A stretch of 64,000 bases of DNA from PALSA-693 sp963729695. Its GTDB lineage: Bacteria; Actinomycetota; Acidimicrobiia; Acidimicrobiales; Palsa-688. The translations under genes and the position numbers were made by a program. Under the pieces are notes generated by a model. That model searched no databases. It saw nothing but the letters and a program-made list of their open reading frames with translations, and was not told where the DNA came from. The stretch is taken from positions 1,302,001-1,366,000 of the forward strand of contig CAVSOT010000003.1 of NCBI GenBank assembly GCA_963729695.1, written 5' to 3'. Shown in pieces: positions 62,682 through 64,000 of this stretch (the first letter of the stretch is position 1; each line of letters opens with the position of its first letter).

Positions 62682-62999
62682 TTAACTGCTTGCATCTTCG
62701 TTGTGGTCTTGTGTTGTCGGGTTTGTCTTTAGTCGTCGCCAGAGCATTATTGGCCCGGTGATGACGAAGGCGAGCAGCGAGAGCCCCCACAGGATGGTGA
62801 GCCAGGTGGGCACGTTGGTGAGGAAGAGTGAGAGTACGAGGCCGAAGACGATTCCTGCTGTGGCGAGTCTGAAGGTAGTTTTGACTGTGTTGTGGGGTTT
62901 GGCTGTGGTGTGCCCGCAGGTCAGGCATTGGTGTCGGACTGTGCTTTGGCCGTCAGGGCTCTGAGTGATTGTTGGTGCCCAGTTGTGGCGACAGCCCAT
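62682..62999 (-). CDS. small membrane protein with N-terminal zinc-ribbon-like Cys/His cluster
   Basis: 105 aa; ATG 62999 follows GAGGGGGGG. N-terminal MGCRHNWAP ... VRHQCLTCGHTTAKPH has C/H pairs that could bind one metal. Two transmembrane helices follow (TAGIVFGLVLSLFLTNVP, LTILWGLSLLAFVITGPIM), then a hydrophilic tail. No named family. It lies downstream of another small membrane ORF on the same strand. Confidence 0.65.
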   Translation of the reverse strand: MGCRHNWAPTITQSPDGQSTVRHQCLTCGHTTAKPHNTVKTTFRLATAGIVFGLVLSLFLTNVPTWLTILWGLSLLAFVITGPIMLWRRLKTNPTTQDHNEDASS

Positions 63000-63071
63000 G
63001 GTCCCCCCCTCGTGTCGGTGGTTCTGAAGGGTAGTCCCGTCCTTGCATGGCGTTGCGCATCTTGGGCGGGG

Positions 63072-63371
63072 TCATCGCCAGTTGGGAAGTTGGGTTTTGG
63101 GGAGGACGGCGGGTCCGAAGAGTGGTTTGGAGGGGAGGTCTTCGCGGGGGAGCCAGCAGATGCGTTGGGCGGTGAGGCGCCATGCCGTCTCTATGAGGAG
63201 TACTACGTTCCAGATCGGGATGAGGAGCATGAAGGTGTCTCGGGCTCGACGGCCGGTGCTTCGGAGGGCGAAGGGGAACTTGATGAGTCCGATGACGAAG
63301 TAGATGGAGAGGTAGATGACGATGAGGGCGACGAGGAAGAGGATGATGTGGGCGGCGCGGTGTTCGATACG
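63072..63371 (-). CDS. membrane protein frame without a usable start codon
   Basis: The minus strand reads HRAAHIILFLVALIVIYLSI, YFVIGLIKFPFALRSTGRR, then ARDTFMLLIPIWNVVLLIET, AQRICWLPREDLPSKPLFG and ends LPKTQLPNWR-stop at 63072. Strong C/G third-position bias and two hydrophobic segments mark it as coding. A TAG at 63374-63372 closes the frame upstream, and the only ATG is internal. The N-terminus is therefore lost or out of frame. Same strand as, and 70 nt upstream of, the next small membrane protein. Confidence 0.5.
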   Translation of the reverse strand, partial: RIEHRAAHIILFLVALIVIYLSIYFVIGLIKFPFALRSTGRRARDTFMLLIPIWNVVLLIETAWRLTAQRICWLPREDLPSKPLFGPAVLPKTQLPNWR

Positions 63372-63484
63372 CTAACGCCCAACGCTCCCCGGCAGCGCCG
63401 CCGAGACGGAGATCGACACCATCTGCCAAAGCATCCTCGCTGCAACCGACGTCCCCACGCCAAAGTGTCTACAGGTATGTTCAT

Positions 63485-64000
63485 CCTGTGAGGACCGGGT
63501 GGAGCACCCATAGGTCGGGGAGGCGTCGCAGGGTTTTGAACGTTGTCGGCGCTGGAGGGGGCGGCCCAGCCGAACATGCAGCAATCTCGAACCCAGTCCT
63601 AGTTCTACCAGCTTCGAGGGAGGCCTCGAACCTCGTATCCGGTCCTCAAGGCCACGAGATCAGAGGTGCCACGAACCACGCGCGATCGACGGTTTCAGGA
63701 CGTCCGCGAGTCACGCAGACGGAACCAGAGATGAAGTCCTAGCACACGACCTCCTCTTTTGTCGCCAGGTGGTAAAAGTCTGTCGCCACAGGTCGAGACC
63801 CGCAACCACCTCTCAGGGGACAATGACTACAGCGACGGGCAACCAGGTCCTGTCAGATCAGGGAGGAACGACCTCAAGTGACCATCACCAGGATCCTTGA
63901 CGGTATCGCGCCTCGCCACCGCCGTCGCTCTCGGAGTCGCCGCCCGTGGCTCTAGCTCACCGCACCGTTTCAGATTTGCTCTCTAGGTTCCAAAGTGCAG
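63485..64000. other. intergenic region to window end
   Basis: About 515 nt with no supported gene. Near 63862, GGGAGG precedes a GTG at 63880. After a one-base shift the sequence reads TVSRLATAVALGVAARG, like a signal peptide, so a frameshifted exported protein may begin here and run off the window. Confidence 0.3.

Noticed and set aside
1..64000. tRNA, rRNA and CRISPR arrays.
   Set aside because: No T-loop-like GGTTCGAxTCC with matching acceptor stems, no rRNA signature and no regularly spaced short repeats were found by eye; the only tandem arrays are the hairpin units at 14.3 kb and coding repeats.

Overview
This is GC-rich chromosomal DNA of an actinobacterium. The lineage call rests on a DprE1-like/DPPR-synthase pair (decaprenyl-phosphoryl-arabinose synthesis), an F420-type (Ddn-like) reductase, LAL-, AfsR- and SCO6745-family genes, many GTG/TTG starts and several apparently leaderless promoters. 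I cannot fix the class; Acidimicrobiia or a Mycobacteriales relative would both fit. No rRNA, tRNA or CRISPR array was seen.

Layout. 0-5 kb: cell-envelope genes (partial FAD oxidase, UbiA-type prenyltransferase, RmlC-like epimerase), a coiled-coil membrane protein, and a divergent pair of NAD(P) oxidoreductases. 5-14 kb: a large LAL regulator, a cytochrome P450 with an altered I-helix, a truncated globin, a MarR gene with a clear operator coupled to a Ddn-like reductase, an SMP-30 protein, a MerR/MFS divergent pair and a YVTN propeller. 14-18 kb: hairpin repeats, a cation-transporter remnant, an RCC1-repeat exported protein and a frameshifted secreted protein. 18-28 kb: two 14-TM-type MFS pumps around a tightly coupled DUF1214 - sulfotransferase - alcohol dehydrogenase - DUF1214 operon, then an amidohydrolase. 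28-35 kb: an FkbM methyltransferase with an Ig-like tail, small proteins, a degenerate receiver, and a coupled five-gene operon (small protein, acyl-CoA-dehydrogenase-like, PIG-L deacetylase, NodS-like methyltransferase, GT2). 35-47 kb: housekeeping-like singletons mixed with decayed genes (VIT transporter, ABC ATPase) and a solo IS110-type end; a TetR gene has a perfect palindromic operator. 47-50 kb: an AhpD-like gene whose second CxxC cysteine codon is an in-frame UGA followed directly by a SECIS-like hairpin, then an SDR and an integrase remnant. 50-64 kb: secreted proteins, an IS110 remnant with its non-coding end, a three-repeat exported protein, an AfsR-type regulator, an SCO6745-family gene, a fused IS3/IS21 wreck and small membrane proteins.

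The best candidate for something new is the possible CxxU selenoprotein at 47.8-48.4 kb. The next is the operon at 31.8-34.9 kb, whose enzyme types parallel lipochitooligosaccharide (Nod-factor) tailoring. About nine single-base frameshifts interrupt otherwise well-preserved genes. Some may be assembly indels, so pseudogene calls outside the insertion sequences are provisional.
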